The notes under the pieces are model-generated. The model saw nothing but the letters and a program-made list of their open reading frames with translations. It did no database searches and had not been told where the DNA came from. The translations under genes were made by a program, and so were the position numbers. DNA of 6,632 nucleotides from an uncultured Opitutia bacterium (GTDB lineage Bacteria > Verrucomicrobiota > Verrucomicrobiia > Opitutales > UBA953): NCBI GenBank assembly GCA_903879465.1, contig CAIRLQ010000075.1, forward strand, positions 1-6,632, given 5' to 3'. Positions within the stretch are counted from its first letter, which is position 1. Each line of letters opens with the position of its first letter. Below, piece after piece: positions 4,826-6,632 of the stretch.

Positions 4826-6632
4826 TCAAGCCTTATCGAAGCGATCTAAGTTCATGACTTTTACCCACGCCGCAACAAAGTCGCGCGCAAATTTTTCTTT
4901 GGCGTCATGGCTTGCGTAGACCTCTGACAATGCGCGCAGTTGCGAGTTTGAACCAAAGACAAGATCAGCGCGGGTGCCAGTCCACTTCACTTGCCCTGTC
5001 GTGCGGTCGCGACCTTCAAAGGTCTCCTCTGCTGCGGATGTTGACTCCCACGTGGTTGCCATGTCGAGCACGTTGACAAAGAAATCGTTCGTCAACGTTC
5101 CTGGTCTTGTGGTGAAAACGCCCAAATTTGAGTGGTCAAAGTTTGCGCCAAGCACGCTCAGACCGCCAACAAGAACTGTCATTTGCGGCGCGGTCAGCGT
5201 GAGCAAGTTGGCGCGGTCCACGAGCAAATAATCAGCGGGCAACGAGTGGCCCGAACTGCCATAGTTACGGAATCCATCGGCCGTTGGTTGAAGCACCTCA
5301 AATGAATGCACATCGGTTTGCTCTTGCGTGGCGTCGGTGCGACCAGGCGTGAATGCAACATCAACGTCAACACCCGCGGCCTTTGCAGCGTGTTCAACTG
5401 CCGCGCATCCAGCAAGCACGATCAAGTCGGCGAGCGAGATTTGTTTCTTGCCACCCGCTTGCGCGCCGTTGAATTCATTGCGGATTGCCTGAAGCGCGTG
5501 AAGCACTTTTTGCAACTGCGCAGGATTGTTCACCGCCCAATCTTTCTGTGGCGAAAGTTGAATGCGCGCTCCGTTGGCGCCGCCGCGTTTATCGGTGCCG
5601 CGGAATGTGCTGGCGCTGGCCCATGCTGTGGAAACTAATTGCGCTACGGTAAGACCACTCGCAATTATATTTTTCTTCAACGCGGCAATGTCTTGCGCAT
5701 TGACCAACTCGTGCGTGACTGCTGGAACTGGGTCTTGCCAAATCAATGTTTCTTTGGGAACAAGTGGGCCCAAGTAACGGGCGATTGGGCCCATGTCGCG
5801 GTGCGTAAGTTTGAACCACGCGCGCGCGAATGTGTCGGCCAGCTGCGCGGGATTTTTTAGAAAACGCCGAGAAATTGGCTCGTAAAGTCGATCCATACGC
5901 AGCGCGATATCGGTGGTGAGCATCACCGGCGCGTGGCGCTTGGTTGCATCATGCGCATCGGGCACGGAGTTCTTGGCGGAGTCATCGGTTGGAATCCACT
6001 GATGCGCGCCGGCGGGACTTTTAGTGAGCTTCCATTCATAGTGGAATAAAGTTTCAAAATAACTATTGTCCCACGTTGTTGGCGTGGAATTCCACGCGCC
6101 TTCAAGTCCGCTGGAAATTGTGCTGGCTCCGCTGCCAGTGCCGAAACTATTTTTCCAACCCAGACCCATGTCTTGCATTGGCGCGCCCTCTGGCGCTGGT
6201 CCAACAAACTTGTTCGGATCCGCCGCGCCGTGGGTCTTTCCAAACGTATGACCACCCGCGATCAGCGCCACTGTCTCCTCATCGTTCATGGCCATGCGCG
6301 CGAATGTTTCACGAATGTCGCGCGCCGAAGCCAGGGGATCGGGCTTGCCGTCGGGGCCTTCGGGATTCACGTAAATCAAGCCCATTTGCACGGCGGCGAG
6401 CGGGTTCTCAAGGTTGCGGTCGCCGGTATAGCGCTCGGCGGCAAGCCATTTCTTTTCGCCGCCCCAGTATGTTTGATCGGGCTCCCACATATCAACGCGG
6501 CCGCCGCCAAAACCAAATGTCTTAAAGCCCATTGATTCAAGCGCCACATTGCCAGTGAGAATGATCAAGTCGGCCCACGAAATCTTTTTGCCGTACTTCT
6601 GCTTGATGGGCCACACCAGGCGCCGCGCCTTG
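4826..6632 (-). CDS. katG: Catalase-peroxidase KatG, lacking the N-terminus (window edge)
   Basis: 601 codons plus stop are present on the minus strand, entering at 6632 in frame (KARRLVWPIKQKYGKK) and ending in KVMNLDRFDKA at the TGA of 4826-4828. KatG is a haem enzyme that breaks down hydrogen peroxide by catalase and peroxidase activity, usually in the cytoplasm, about 740 residues long. About 140 residues are missing, including the distal Arg-Trp-His of the haem pocket. Seen here: IYVNPEGPDG with the Tyr of the Met-Tyr-Trp crosslink (codon 6371-6373), RETFARMAMND with the Met of that crosslink (6293-6295), GGHTFGKTHG with the proximal haem ligand His (6248-6250), the Ser matching M. tuberculosis Ser315 (6110-6112), and the proximal-pocket Trp (6092-6094). 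SASTFRGTDKRGGANG of the C-terminal half is intact, as is the degenerate second peroxidase domain. The GTG at 6614-6616 is internal (Val), not the start. No terminator is evident after the stop. It converges on the propeller gene; GC is lower than there. Confidence 0.98.
   Translation of the reverse strand, partial: KARRLVWPIKQKYGKKISWADLIILTGNVALESMGFKTFGFGGGRVDMWEPDQTYWGGEKKWLAAERYTGDRNLENPLAAVQMGLIYVNPEGPDGKPDPLASARDIRETFARMAMNDEETVALIAGGHTFGKTHGAADPNKFVGPAPEGAPMQDMGLGWKNSFGTGSGASTISSGLEGAWNSTPTTWDNSYFETLFHYEWKLTKSPAGAHQWIPTDDSAKNSVPDAHDATKRHAPVMLTTDIALRMDRLYEPISRRFLKNPAQLADTFARAWFKLTHRDMGPIARYLGPLVPKETLIWQDPVPAVTHELVNAQDIAALKKNIIASGLTVAQLVSTAWASASTFRGTDKRGGANGARIQLSPQKDWAVNNPAQLQKVLHALQAIRNEFNGAQAGGKKQISLADLIVLAGCAAVEHAAKAAGVDVDVAFTPGRTDATQEQTDVHSFEVLQPTADGFRNYGSSGHSLPADYLLVDRANLLTLTAPQMTVLVGGLSVLGANFDHSNLGVFTTRPGTLTNDFFVNVLDMATTWESTSAAEETFEGRDRTTGQVKWTGTRADLVFGSNSQLRALSEVYASHDAKEKFARDFVAAWVKVMNLDRFDKA

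Noticed and set aside
6614..6616. GTG as the start codon of katG
   Set aside because: The frame continues to the window edge with typical KatG residues (KARRL) before it, and the missing distal haem-pocket segment must lie upstream.

Overview
The window reads as a piece of a bacterial chromosome of moderate to high GC with a Gram-negative type of envelope. Two predicted proteins carry lipoprotein (signal peptidase II) signals, and a catalase-peroxidase and an initiator tRNA without an encoded CCA are present. The lineage cannot be fixed from this sequence. A planctomycete-like origin is only a guess, from the TPR and propeller lipoproteins and the GC-rich intergenic repeats.

Layout, left to right: (1) 1-351, minus strand, the N-terminal part of a TPR protein that runs off the left edge. 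(2) 404-432, a good sigma70-type promoter, then an intact initiator tRNA (447-520) and a two-hairpin tail ending in a terminator (518-618). (3) 619-865, a gene-free leader with two small hairpins and a strong ribosome binding site. (4) 866-2716, plus strand, a lipoprotein of the serine beta-lactamase/penicillin-binding fold with TPR-like and beta-rich C-terminal parts. (5) 2678-3003, structured repeat copy A, which includes the last codons of that gene and ends in a terminator. (6) 3125-4243, plus strand, a lipoprotein made of a single seven-bladed two-component-regulator-type propeller. (7) 4381-4745, repeat copy B, ending in a textbook terminator. (8) 4826-6632, minus strand, katG lacking its N-terminus because of the window edge.

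The most unusual feature is the repeated architecture. The tRNA and both lipoprotein genes are each followed by the same kind of tail: CTACTT, a hairpin that in two of the three copies is capped by a GAAA tetraloop, and a GC-rich terminator hairpin. In copies A and B the tail is preceded by about 230-270 bp of further homologous sequence with conserved hairpins and, just before CTACTT, a stretch resembling the T-arm/3' end of a tRNA. Base changes between copies largely keep the stems paired, so the tail probably acts as RNA. The region 521-4745 thus looks like lipoprotein gene modules stacked behind a tRNA. Base composition fits this loosely: the propeller gene is clearly GC-richer than the flanking TPR and katG genes. 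No integrase, transposase or CRISPR array is visible, so the mechanism is inference. The two lipoproteins probably both act at the cell envelope, but nothing shows that they work together. KatG and the TPR protein look like unrelated host genes.
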